Assembly (NCBI GenBank): GCA_009746045.1
Contig: RPFO01000584.1
Span: 1,515,343 to 1,548,842 of the forward strand
Direction of reading: 5' to 3'
Length of the DNA stretch: 33,500 bases
DNA from: Mesostigma viride
Taxonomy: Eukaryota; Streptophyta; Mesostigmatophyceae; Mesostigmatales; Mesostigmataceae
Part shown: positions 9,401 through 29,850 of the stretch, in pieces
Layout: each line of letters starts with the position of its first letter
Position numbering within the stretch: position 1 is the first letter of the stretch
The notes under the pieces: generated by a model
Databases searched by the model: none
What the model saw: the letters and a program-made list of their open reading frames with translations, nothing else
What the model was told of the DNA's origin: nothing
Translations under genes and position numbers: made by a program

Positions 9401-12400
9401 GATGACCTATTTCTTTCTTGTCGCATCCTAACCATCCTTGGGGGCAGCAGTATGTCAGATGACCTATTTCTTTCTTGTCGCATCCTAACCATCCCTGGGG
9501 GCAGCAGTATGTCAGATGACCTATTTCTTTCTTGTCGCATCCTAACCATCCCTGGGGGCAGCAGTATGTCAGATGACCTATTTCTTTCTTGTCGCATCCT
9601 ACCCATCCCTGGGGGCAGCAGTATGTCAGATGACCTATTTCTTTCTTGTCGCATCCTAACCATCCCTGGGGGCAGCAGTACGTCAGATGACCTATTTCTT
9701 TCTTGTCGCATCCTACCCATCCCTGGGGGCAGCAGTAGGTATGTCAGATGACCTGTTTCTTTCTTGTCGCAATGTCCATGTAGCCAACACACCCAAAGGG
9801 AAGGTCATGCCGGCCGGTCATACCGCCACGCGCCACACGCCGCATGAGCACTGCGCACATCAGTATAGTTCCTCTTCATGCGGGGCGCATCGCAGTATAC
9901 TCACAAGCTGCTGATCTGGATATTCCCGTTGTGCTCCAGCCGGCCGATGTTGGCGAGGCCCATGATACCTGAGATGGGCAGCAGGAAAAGGATGACGCAG
10001 CCCGCCCTGCACGTGGGTGCATGGGGGACGATGGCAGCAGGGAGATTGAAAGAGAACGGGAGGCGGACAAAGGAGAGGCACAGCACTCAGCAAAGGGGAA
10101 GGCGCGCGGTTGGTGATATTTCTCTAGAGATCGGATTGGTGGGAAGCAATATCAGTCAGGTGGCATACGGGCATGAGCAGGCAGCATGGCAAGCCACAGA
10201 CGGGTGATTGTAAGGTTGTGGCGGTGGGAAACCTTCCCACCAGCATCAAAGTTTGCCCTTGCGAGGCCCACACACAAGGGAAGATTCCAATTACTGCAGC
10301 ATTGATGAAATCGCGTCAAACCTCGCAGCAGCAGAGGCCAGGTGCAATCAAGGGATGAGGCGCCGGGCGCATGTAGGACCAGCTAGGGTGAGGGAGGGCG
10401 ACCCCGCAGGGCTTCCCTAGTTCGAGGATAGCGATGTGGGAGAGTTTATGGAAGCCCACGGGTGCAATGTGGGGCAAACTAGCGACCAGGAGGGCAGGGC
10501 GATGGGAGCGGAGGCCAGGCGTGGGGCCAGGCTTGCAGGCAGAAGTTGTAGTAGACCATCAGACATGGCAGCACGCATGGCGGCCATAATAATGTACGAA
10601 TGCTCATGTAAACACTGGTAATGATTGTCAACAGGAATAGTTTATGCAAGCCATCAGGACCGTGAATGGAACAAGGGCAAACACTTACGGGATCCGGACT
10701 AGACAGAAAAGGAACCCTGCCCCCCCCTTCCTCCCTACACGTCCCAACAGCACTCACGAGTCCAGCTGGCAGATTCTGCCTCCCCGCCCCACATCCCCCA
10801 CCTCTCAAATGAGCAGGTAGGGGGCATTTAAACGCCCTCTTCCCACCCCCTTTCCCCCTTGTGCGCCTGGCAGCTGACTTGTGTTCACTCACGTGAGCAG
10901 CTTATTTGGATTCAACATCCTCTCCTTCATACCCCTGCCCCCCCCCCCGCCCCCCCCCCCCCCCCCGGCTGCACCTGGCAGCACTCACATGAGCAGTGAC
11001 ACTATCCGCCACCGCCATCGCCGCTGCCCCAGCCGATACTTGCAGTTCTCCCAGCACACATCTGCAGGGTCCGGCGCAGGCTCCACGCGCCAGCACTCAT
11101 CGCACGCGCTGTGCAACGTCTGCGCACACACGCTGGCCGCGGCACGCGAGCGGAATATGATGAATGCCGAGCTGGTGTAGTTCCGGAGCGCTTTTGCCCG
11201 CAGGCTGGCCACGACCGCTTTACTCTCCGCAAGGTCCTTAGAGTACCAGTCGACCGCGTCCACCCGCTTGCCCCACAGGCCCCAGGGTCCCAGCCGCGTG
11301 GTCGGCCGGCGGAAGTCGGACGCCGACAGGTAGGTGTCGCGCCAATCGAGCTCGGCCTGGTAGTGCTGCAGATAGAACTGCGCGCGCGCCTGGTGCCGGA
11401 TCCAGGTCTCCAGCTTGAAGTAGTCGCGCACGATGTGGCACTCGAAGAACTGGGGGGTCAAGGGTTGCATAGGGAAACAAGCACAGGTGAAGGCACATTC
11501 ACAAGGCAAACCGTTTGGTACTGCAAGGCAGTCCTGATTTAAAACAATCCGTAGAGTTGTCCATATTGGATGTAATATCAAACTACTTCTTGATGTCGAT
11601 GGGGCATAACAACCTTCAAAAGGTAAATACCCCTTTTCTTCAGGAGATGTATATGCAGTTGATGATTATGATAACAAGCACTCCTGCCAGTGCAGAAAAA
11701 AATTTAACAAATCCTGTAAATTCTCGTTGTCTCGTGATGTAGCATGCATCTCATGCGATAAAGCCAAGGCGATGTGACACCATAGCCCCCAACTGAATTT
11801 CATTCATCTAAATATACAATCCTCTTCCATCCTATCCATCCTATCCAGCATGCTATTATTATCATTATTACTATTTTTGTTATTAATTCTCATTTGTAGG
11901 AGATACCTGGAAGGGATACAGCCGCTTGAAGTAGTTGCCCACGGTCTCCTGCGCAGCCGCCCGGTCATGTATCTGCAACGTAAAGGCAGGATTACGTTCC
12001 AGAAGCAACCAAGCGAGATGGAGGACCAGGTGATCATGATAAAGTAATTTGCAAGGAGCTATCTGCAAGGAGATTAAGGTAGATATGCAAGGAGATAACG
12101 GTAGACATGCAAGGAGATTAAGGTAGATATGCAAGGAGATAACGGTAGACATGCAAGGAGATTAAGGTAGATATGCAAGGAGATAACGGTAGACATGCAA
12201 GGAGATGAAGGTAGATATGCAAGGAGATAACGGTAGACATGCAAGGAGATAACGGTAGACATGCAAGGAGATAACGGTAGACATGCAAGGAGATAACGGT
12301 AGACTTGCAAGGAGATAACGGCAGATATGCAAGGAGATGAAAGGTAGATATGCAAGGAGATAACGGCAGACATGCAAGGAGATAACGGTAGATATGCAAG

Positions 12401-15400
12401 GATATAACGGTAGACATGCAAGGAGATAACGGTAGACATGCAAGGAGATAACGGTAGACATGCAAGGAGATAACGGTAGACATGCAAGGAGATAACGGTA
12501 GACATGCAAGGAGATAACGGTAGACATGCAAGGAGATGACGGTAGACATGTAAGGAGATAACGGCAGATATGCAAGGAGATGACGGTAGACATGTAAGGA
12601 GATAATGGCAGATATGCAAGGAGATAACGGTAGACATGCAAGGAGATAACGGTAGATATGCAAGGGGATGAAGGTAGATATGTAAGGAGATAAAGGCATA
12701 TATGCAAGGACTAGACACCATGGGAGAAGGGATGTTGTTCATGAGGTAGGGGCAAAAAGTCCTAGCTGAAGTAGCAGCCGTGCATTTCTGGAAACAATAA
12801 TTAGGCGGGAGGCTGACCCGGGTCTCAAGTGCACGCGTTGGTTGGGGGGCTGGTGCAATGGCCAACACCAAAAACCTTGACATTGAAGGGAAAAAACACG
12901 CAACGGCCTTTCTCCTCCCCCCCCCCCCCAACCAACCAACTGATCTTGTGTGTATCGGTCCACAAAAGCTACCATTGCTATTTATGTAATCCACTAACTG
13001 GGGATGTAGCTATGTATAATCCACTGCTTCTATAAATACATTACACTTTATTCCACTACATTACACTATTTTTTGTATAAATACGTTTGCAACACTGATT
13101 GTCCAGCAAACGCTACGGCCCCTACCTTGGGCGTGTCCGTGACGAACACGCTGTACAGCCCTGGCCCCGCCGCGCGGTTCTGGTAGTAGCGCACGCGCAA
13201 CTCCACAAACGCCTCGTAGTAGACGCGCATCGCGTAGAGGCACCAGAGCGACTGCAGGTAGAGGGCGGCAAACTGGATCCACAGCCGCCAGTCGCCGGGG
13301 CCCACGTTGGACAAGCTGAACAGGTCCAGCGTCGTGTAGTCCTGGAACGCAGGCACGTCCTGCTCCTTGGAGATGCCGAGCTCGCGCAGGTCCTGGCAGG
13401 GGCATGGCGTGCCACCCCCCCCCAAAAAAAAGAAAAGAAAAGAAAAGAAAAGAAAAGAAAAGAAAAGAAAAGAAAAGAAAAGAAAAGAAAAGAAAAGAAA
13501 AGAAAAGAAAAGAAAAGAAAAGAAAAGAAAAGAAAAGAAAAGAAAAGAAAAGAAAAGAAAAGAAAAGAAAAGAAAAGAAAAGAAAGGAAAGGTAAAGAAA
13601 GACACCACCAGCAGAACCACTAAGGGTCAAGGGGTGGCATGGCGTGGCATGCTATTATGAACCGGGGACGTGGAGGCAGCCCCAGGTGCCGCACATCACC
13701 ATACACCACTGCATTCTATTACATGAGGGGGCGAGAGGTAGTAACCACCTCTCCCCGGATGGAGTCACCATCCGCGCATTACACAGCAAGCGCGCTACAC
13801 AGCAGGCGCGTCGCTTCCACTACCCGTTGGTCTCGCGACCCGCTGCATGCGGCCAGCCACCCACTCCTGCGGCCCCTGGCCATGCCAGCCTGGCCGTAGG
13901 GTAGGAGAACAGAGGGGGGGGTCTCATCGCATCGCCCCGCATGCCCATCATGCGTGTGGGCTGCTGTGCCCGCATCCTGCTGGCTCTCCATGGCCTGCCT
14001 GCTCCTGGAACGTGTCGCTCGACTGGCCTGCCTGCTCCTGAAACGTGTCTCTCGATTGGCCTGCCAGCTCCTGGAACGTGTCGCTTGACCTCCCCGTCAC
14101 CCAGGATTCATGCAATATGAGGCTAACCGCCAGTTTAAGGCACGTGCACTGCCCATGTATGGGCATGCCAGTATCGTCCCTGCCAGTCAAGGCATGTCAT
14201 CATCCGTGTACCCATTGAGTTCCAGAGAGCGTGGTTGACCATGAGGATATGGCCCATGGGCCATAGAAAAAGTTGCACCATAGCGGCCATCAAGAAAGGA
14301 GCATCAACCTCGAGCCAGAGCAGCTGGCAGGATCCATGCTGCAACTAGGGGGGGGTCAAGTGGAGCCTAAGTACAACGTGGATGGGCAAAGTGAACAAAC
14401 TAAGTGACGAGAAAGTGGCAAGGCGAGTGCCGCCGAAAGTAGCAAGGAGGGCGCCTGCATCTGGGTGAAGGTGGTTAACAGAGAGCCGAGAGAACAATCT
14501 TCCAGAAATAGATTGATACCGGCCTTAAAGCGTATGTGGATTCCTGATAAACGCATCCGCCATACAACTCAGAAATCATCAACTCACAAATCAGCCATAC
14601 AACCAGCGACAACGGCCAGCGATACCCCATCATCCCTTGCGCCTGATAGACAGGCAATTATGCCAGCAGGGCGATGTCATTTGGTAACTAGGATGACAGC
14701 GACAGCAGTCATGACAGTAATAGTGATGTAGTGCAATGCATTATAACAGTGTTATTTATTTTGCATTGTATACTGTGCTGGTAGGATGCATTTGAGAACC
14801 CCAGGCCGCCTGACACGATCCTGATGGATAATGTCGCCACCTGCCCCGCAGACTTCACAGCCACCCTGAACGGCCCACACTAGCATCTTAGTGGTGGAAG
14901 AAGATGTGAATGGGCTTGATAACGGGATGGCCATCACGCATGCAGCAGTTACCGTGTGGAGGGCCATAATTTGACAAGCAATACTTGTGCGGGACCAGCT
15001 GTACTGAAATCAACTCACTTACTTGAAGAAAGTCGCCGCTGTAATTTGTTGGCAGCAGCAGCGGCATGCAGATGAGGAAGGACCCCGCAAAGATCCGCAG
15101 CAAGAACGAGTAGGTGCGCATCAGCACTACCGCGTCCATGCCCCCTCCCTTCTGCCGTATCGTGCTCTCTGTCATGTTTGTCATCCGTACTACCCACCGA
15201 TACACACTCTCGCTCCTATACTCATGGGTGTCCTCACCCGCCTGGACCTGCCGAGGGTAATAAACTTTCTCAAAGAATTTCAACCTGCGGAGGACGCTGC
15301 CGACTGCCACTAGGCACACCGCAAATCCTGACGCAAGAACGAGCGACGCCAGGAACACATTAGGGGCCTCGACAAGTCGCTGAGATTGCGACGGCGGAGC

Positions 15401-15427
15401 TGTCGTATTGTTCATAGAAGTGCTCAT
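6478..15427 (-). CDS. OSCA/CSC1/TMEM63-type cation channel, complete, 8 exons
   Basis: A membrane protein of the DUF221 family: stress-gated, calcium-permeable channels of the plasma membrane or endomembranes. Exons in transcript order: 15427-15023, 13392-13126, 11972-11907, 11449-10989, 10006-9905, 8866-8443, 8041-7886, 7065-6478. All junctions are GT-AG, all phases close, and the product is 822 residues (plant members are about 770). Residues 25-46, 105-128 and 170-190 are the first membrane helices; YYPR and GGGMDAVV are family hallmarks. Residues 205-390 are the cytosolic domain (RPTTRLGPWGLWGKRVDAVD, SSAFIIFRSRAAA, WRVEPAPDPADVCW). Helices then follow near 395-418 (ending MGLANIGRLE), 436-456, 481-505, 530-552, 593-620, 648-667 and 678-697. 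The tail after 700 is Gly/Met- and Ala/Ser-rich. The start ATG lies just before the first helix, as in relatives. Introns of 0.4-1.6 kb are full of tandem repeats. Confidence 0.93.
8141..8162 (-). other. Decoy splice-site pair resembling the start of exon 7
   Basis: On the minus strand, CATGCAG is followed by GTGGCATCGGG and, 22 bases on, by GGTAATAC. It copies the real acceptor at 8042 (CTGCCAG then GTGGCATGGGG) about 120 bases upstream in the transcript. Using it as an exon would break the frame (22 bases), so I leave it out of the gene model. Confidence 0.5.
9317..9770. repeat. 57-bp tandem array in intron 5 of the channel gene
   Basis: Eight units beginning at 9317, 9374, 9431, 9488, 9545, 9602, 9659 and 9716, nearly identical. 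The last has a small insertion. The unit is 57 bp (19 codons), so both strands stay open through the array (a plus frame repeats MSDDLFLSCRILTIPGGSS). It lies wholly between exons 5 and 6 and is not coding. Confidence 0.95.
10937..10967. repeat. Poly(C) tract in intron 4
   Basis: A nearly uninterrupted run of about 30 C (a single G breaks it) close to the donor of exon 4 at 10988. On the transcript it is a poly(G) run. A similar G run on the plus strand lies at 8875-8889, just upstream of the exon 6 acceptor in transcript terms. Confidence 0.85.
12057..12712. repeat. 22-bp tandem array in intron 2 of the channel gene
   Basis: About 30 copies of AGACATGCAAGGAGATAACG plus GT, with small variants (AGATATG, GATTAAGGT, GATGAAGGT). 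Since 22 is not a multiple of three, three units give 22 codons, and all three minus frames read the same cyclic peptide (ACLPLSPCMSTVISLHVYRY). It lies between exons 2 and 3. Confidence 0.95.
13424..13592. repeat. AAAAG pentanucleotide array next to the exon 2 acceptor
   Basis: About 33 units of AAAAG on the plus strand, so (CTTTT)n on the transcript strand. It ends about 30 bases upstream of the exon 2 acceptor (13393-13394), exactly where a polypyrimidine tract belongs. Confidence 0.95.
13990..14092. repeat. 33-bp tandem repeat, three copies, in intron 1
   Basis: Three copies of a unit beginning GGCCTGCCTGCTCCTGGAAC, each 33 bp (11 codons). The minus strand reads SDTFQEQAGQS in each. Non-coding intron sequence. 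Confidence 0.85.
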
Positions 15428-16246
15428 TGATCCCGTTGCTAGGCTCTTTGAATTAAGCTGCTAGTTTGCCAGAAGGAAATCGAAATTGCCTATACGCGGC
15501 TCACTCTTCGTCACTTACTTGTCGCGCTAACGACCATATATAGGTCAATTAAAGACGTCAGGCACGGCTCTTTCCACTGCTCGGAGGTGCACTTGGGGCA
15601 TGGCGGGAATGGTAAGCATGCGCGCCCGGTAGGGACTGCCAACCTGTAGTGAATAGACACAACAGATCTGTTGGCGACCACAAGGCGCAGCAATGAAGTA
15701 CCATCCGATTTCAGATTACAAGCGCCGACATAGCTTTACCAACAGACCCTACCGCGCAGATCCATTTCCTGTGGTCGGTTTGGGATGGGAAGGGGAGGAA
15801 TTAACGCTTTTCGCTACGTATGTAGTCGGTGTCACCACTCACCAGTCACCGGTCACGTCGTCTAGGTCGAGCAGTCTGGAATTACCGAATTAGCGCTGTG
15901 TAGGCAGCAAGCTCACTATTACTACTGTACAGATAACTGGCGTGATCACGTAACGAGGGTAGCCGTAAGCCGTTAGATAACTAGATATCTGATTTATTAC
16001 CTGACATTAGGAAAGTTAAATGCCCACATACAATTAGCACTGACAACATGCTGCCAACTGTCACGCAAGCGTGACCAGTGACCGCAGACACGCAATGCCA
16101 GGCCGGGCCGCAGATGCCCCAACTCGAAACCAAGCTCGAACCTCGCGCCAACCGGAAATAACAGCAGTAACAGGGCAGTAACTAGAAATAAAAATTACTG
16201 GAGAAGTTGTTGAATAAATTATTTGAATGAATTGACATGAATATTT

Positions 16247-16305
16247 AATTAATTCATTAACACACGTGTGCTCCCGTCGGGGAGTCACGGAGCATCAGAG
16301 TGCTC
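16247..16305 (-). repeat. 3' stem-loop plus TTAA tail (third copy, inverted)
   Basis: Read on the minus strand: GATGCTCCGTGACTCCCC, then GACGGGAGCACACGTG, then GTTAATGAATTAATTAAATA. It matches the copy at 1441-1502 through GTGCTCCGTGACTCCCC and GGGAGCAC, with the loop base A changed to G. Confidence 0.65.
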
Positions 16306-17539
16306 AGTTCCGGCCGGCTATCATGATCATCAGTCGGTAGTCGGTCCCTGGCGGATGTTCATCTATCTATCATCATCAGTCCCTGACGGATGAGTGCCGG
16401 TGCACAGCAGAGCCAAGCAGGCAGTGACGGAGGGGGCACTACGGAAACCCCCCGGCCCTTCCGGCCTCCGGCCCACTGCCACTGACTGCCGGCCACGGTC
16501 GTTGAGGGTGCACAATCGGACCAGTCGAAACGATCATGCATCCCGTGTGGGTGCAATAAAGCTCAAGTCTCACTTCAATAAAGCTTCGGCATAGCAAAAG
16601 CATGCTAGCGGGTGCCGTAGGGCTGCCTCATGGTGCATGAGTGGCCACAGATATGCTTGGAACTAGTCCGTGATTCAGACTGAGTCAATGAGAGGCGCTG
16701 GTTTGGGAGAATATAAAGGCCTCACCCACGGAGCCTGAGGGTTTTGCCTCAAAATCAGTTGTCAAAATTAGTCAATAGTGGTACGGCAGGCTTAGTCGGT
16801 CAGCGGCATGTAAACAACTAATTATTGAACTTCAATTTGGCAGTGCTCCAATACTACTAGATATACATTGAATAGGTTTCACAAAATCAAAGCACATGAT
16901 TGCATCACATGGGTACCAATGAAGAAATTGACCGTCGACCCGGCCTCAGTATACGGCACAATGAGGAATCGCGGGCACCCAAGCTCCTCTCACTCACTGA
17001 TGACTGCCGCAGGAGGCGGCCACAAATATATAAGCTCTTACTTTCTCTCCGCTGCCCCGCATGCATGGCCGGGGGTGCTGATCAGACGCGCTGGAAACTA
17101 CTATGTGTCTCACGCCGCACAAATGAGATTAGCGCAGTACTCGGTGACATGCCCGGTGCATGGCACACAAGTACTATGTGACTCTGCATCCATTGGTGCA
17201 AGCCCTTGACAGCGGGTGTAAGCATCCTGAACGACTCAAACGCGGATAAGATAACGCAGGCTCGAGCTACCACTGTCCGGATTCTTCCAGATTTCTGGCT
17301 TGCGCTGATTGTCTCTTTGACACAACGAGATGCAGGCTTATGTACTTTTAAGTAATATTCCACATCCAACATTGACTGTCTCCATCCTTGCTGCTAGGGG
17401 CCCGGCGTGACCAGTCTCATACCCAACAATACTTTTCCTGGAATGCTCACACCATCGTGAGCATGCCAACTGAATCACAAGTACCAGACACGTCGAAGCA
17501 GCCATATACTTTCTTGGCAGCCTCGAACCTACACTACTG

Positions 17540-17544
17540 TTACA
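17540..17544 (-). promoter_or_regulatory. TGTAA poly(A) signal candidate
   Basis: TGTAA on the minus strand, about 50 bases after the TAA stop of the coiled-coil gene. TGTAA is the usual chlorophyte poly(A) signal. A five-base motif can arise by chance, so this rests on position. Confidence 0.5.
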
Positions 17545-17592
17545 CGGCACACCTGATTCTTGACCAGATCCCTTCCCACTTAACGCTTGTCC

Positions 17593-28375
<10,783 letters not shown>

Positions 28376-28384
<9 letters not shown>

Positions 28385-28627
28385 CTGGAACATGCAACGG
28401 CTGATTGCCGGTATGATTTTCGCGCCCACGAGACCGGCCATTTCATAACGGATTTACTGGAAAACTTAACAGGCGTACGCACCAAGGTCACTACGCGTGA
28501 GGGACAGGTGATTCCTCGCGAACGGCTTACGCCCGGCGCCATCAGACACAGCGAAGCCGTCGACATCATGCTTCCTTTTATCGATTTTTTACTACGTGCA
28601 GATAAAAAAAGCCGACGTAATTCGTGA
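28376..28627 (+). CDS. 84-codon open frame with bacterial-like codon use, unrecognised
   Basis: The frame is open from well before 28376 to a TGA at 28625-28627; 28376 is a TTG and not a firm start. From 28379 it reads DPLEHATADCRYDFRAHETG, then HFITDLLENLTGV, then TREGQVIPRERLTPGAIRHS, then EAVDIMLPFIDFLLRADKK. It looks like the end of a soluble protein. It uses TTA, ATA, AAA, CGT and GAT codons that the neighbouring exons avoid. It starts beside a GGATCC at 28378-28383, where the coiled-coil exon on the other strand loses recognisable coding character. It could be a transferred or contaminating bacterial fragment or chance. I do not recognise the family. Confidence 0.35.
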
Positions 28628-29850
28628 AGGTGCGCAGAGTATTAACTTAAGAATTATCTAGCATAGCAACAAGGATGATTTACATCCGGATAACTCGAGC
28701 GGGATTTTCTCTGCACTCATAGCGTTGCACATTTTATGGAGGGACTGTGTTGTATAATTGAGATGCACTGCAGTGCTCGCAGCTTCTTTGCAACTTCCCT
28801 GCCGCTGCAAGCAAATATCCAGGAAAGTTCGTGATGTCATCAAGAAGCAAGACACGAGCTCGAGTATTTATTGTGGCAAAAGAAGAGCCACCCTGGAGCT
28901 ACTGCATTTCGGCAATCCAAGGATGTGGGGACCTACAGGCGCCTAATTACAAGGTGTAATAATCGACCCTCTGCGGTGAATCGACCACCGACTTGATGCA
29001 ATCAATGTTCTGCCATGGATTTGGTTGGTATGACGTGTCTCTTCCTTCGTGGATTGCCCTGCTTTCGCCGCGTTATGCTGTCAAAGGCATCATCGCGTCT
29101 TCCACTCTGTCCCTTGCTACGTCCACTATAGATTCCTCTATAGATTCCACTACAGATTCCACTATAGATTCCTTGGTACGTCCACTATAGATGCTCTGCT
29201 GCCCATGCGCGGCGTGGGACACAACACCACCACCAACAACAGCGTCCACTTGGTACAATCAGAGTGACCCAAGTGTACGGAAAATGCGTGCGAAACTGCT
29301 TCCGATATCTTCCGATGTACACAGTCACTCATGATCAAGAAATAGCCGAGTACTGGACTGGACAGTCTGGACTGGATAAGCAATTGAGAGAAATAGCCGA
29401 GTACTCTATAAGCAATTGATGAGAGATGAATCCAACGATTGGATTTAGCCTCCAGATAGTTTATGTTCAAGACCTGCACCGGCCATGGTAGACCTGCACC
29501 GGCAGGATGCAAGGGAGTGATGATCTGGCAAGTGACTGCACAGTTTTGCAGTCTCGAGTCTCGACGTCGACCGAGGCTTATTCATCGAAAACGAAATGAG
29601 GGCAGCGGGTTCCGTGAAGGAAGGCGAAATGGCCGGAGTTAGCCAGAAAACATGACGGGATCGCTGCATAAACTGTGTAATATCACGGTTCTATGCCTGA
29701 CTTCGTAACATGCCATGTTTGACGGCCTGATCGGATGAGCTGGTTAGCATTCAGCTTGCATGGTTACGGAGGAATTCGACCGGGCTTTCGGCCATTAGGC
29801 CACGTCAATTTATGAGGACTGCGTAAGGTCAATTGTTTTCATTTTTGCAG
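28628..29850. other. Intergenic region between two divergent genes
   Basis: No exon seen with confidence. It should contain the PANK promoter and perhaps the missing 5' exon and promoter of the coiled-coil gene. Small repeats: an 11-12-base unit (CTATAGATTCC) at 29119-29192, flanked by two copies of ACGTCCACTATAGAT, and a duplication of AGAAATAGCCGAGTACT with ATAAGCAATTGA at 29338-29420. Confidence 0.5.
29836..29850 (+). other. Likely 5' UTR intron acceptor before the PANK start
   Basis: TTTTCATTTTTGCAG lies directly before the ATG at 29851. This is a strong pyrimidine tract plus CAG, so the start codon probably opens the second exon of the transcript. I could not identify the matching donor. 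Confidence 0.45.

Larger units (their letters stand above)
15428..17592. other. Intergenic region between channel gene and coiled-coil gene
   Basis: No gene supported. The side near 15428 must hold the promoter and 5' UTR of the channel gene (minus strand). The side near 17592 holds the 3' UTR of the coiled-coil gene. One stem-loop plus TTAA element lies at 16247-16305. The open frames at 16868-17209 and 17082-17372 show no exon-like codon use or family signal. Confidence 0.6.

Noticed and set aside
9317-9770. CRISPR-like look of regular repeats (also 22738-22985)
   Set aside because: The units are contiguous with no unique spacers. They are tandem repeats inside introns of a eukaryotic gene.
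10479-10892. Hydrophobic minus frame in intron 4 of the channel gene (TIITSVYMSIRTLLWPP) considered as an extra membrane exon
   Set aside because: The exons at 10989 and 10006 already join in phase to form one continuous helix with the family's expected sequence, and no suitable splice sites fit this stretch.
12074-12994. 306-codon minus frame with a repeating ACLPLSPCMSTVIS peptide
   Set aside because: All three minus frames give the same cyclic peptide, which is what a 22-bp repeat without stops does. It is an intron of the channel gene.
28385-28569. N-terminal extension of the coiled-coil protein through the open minus frame
   Set aside because: The peptide (many Arg, Ser and Val with no heptad pattern) does not resemble the exon it would join, and a usable acceptor exists at 28385-28386.
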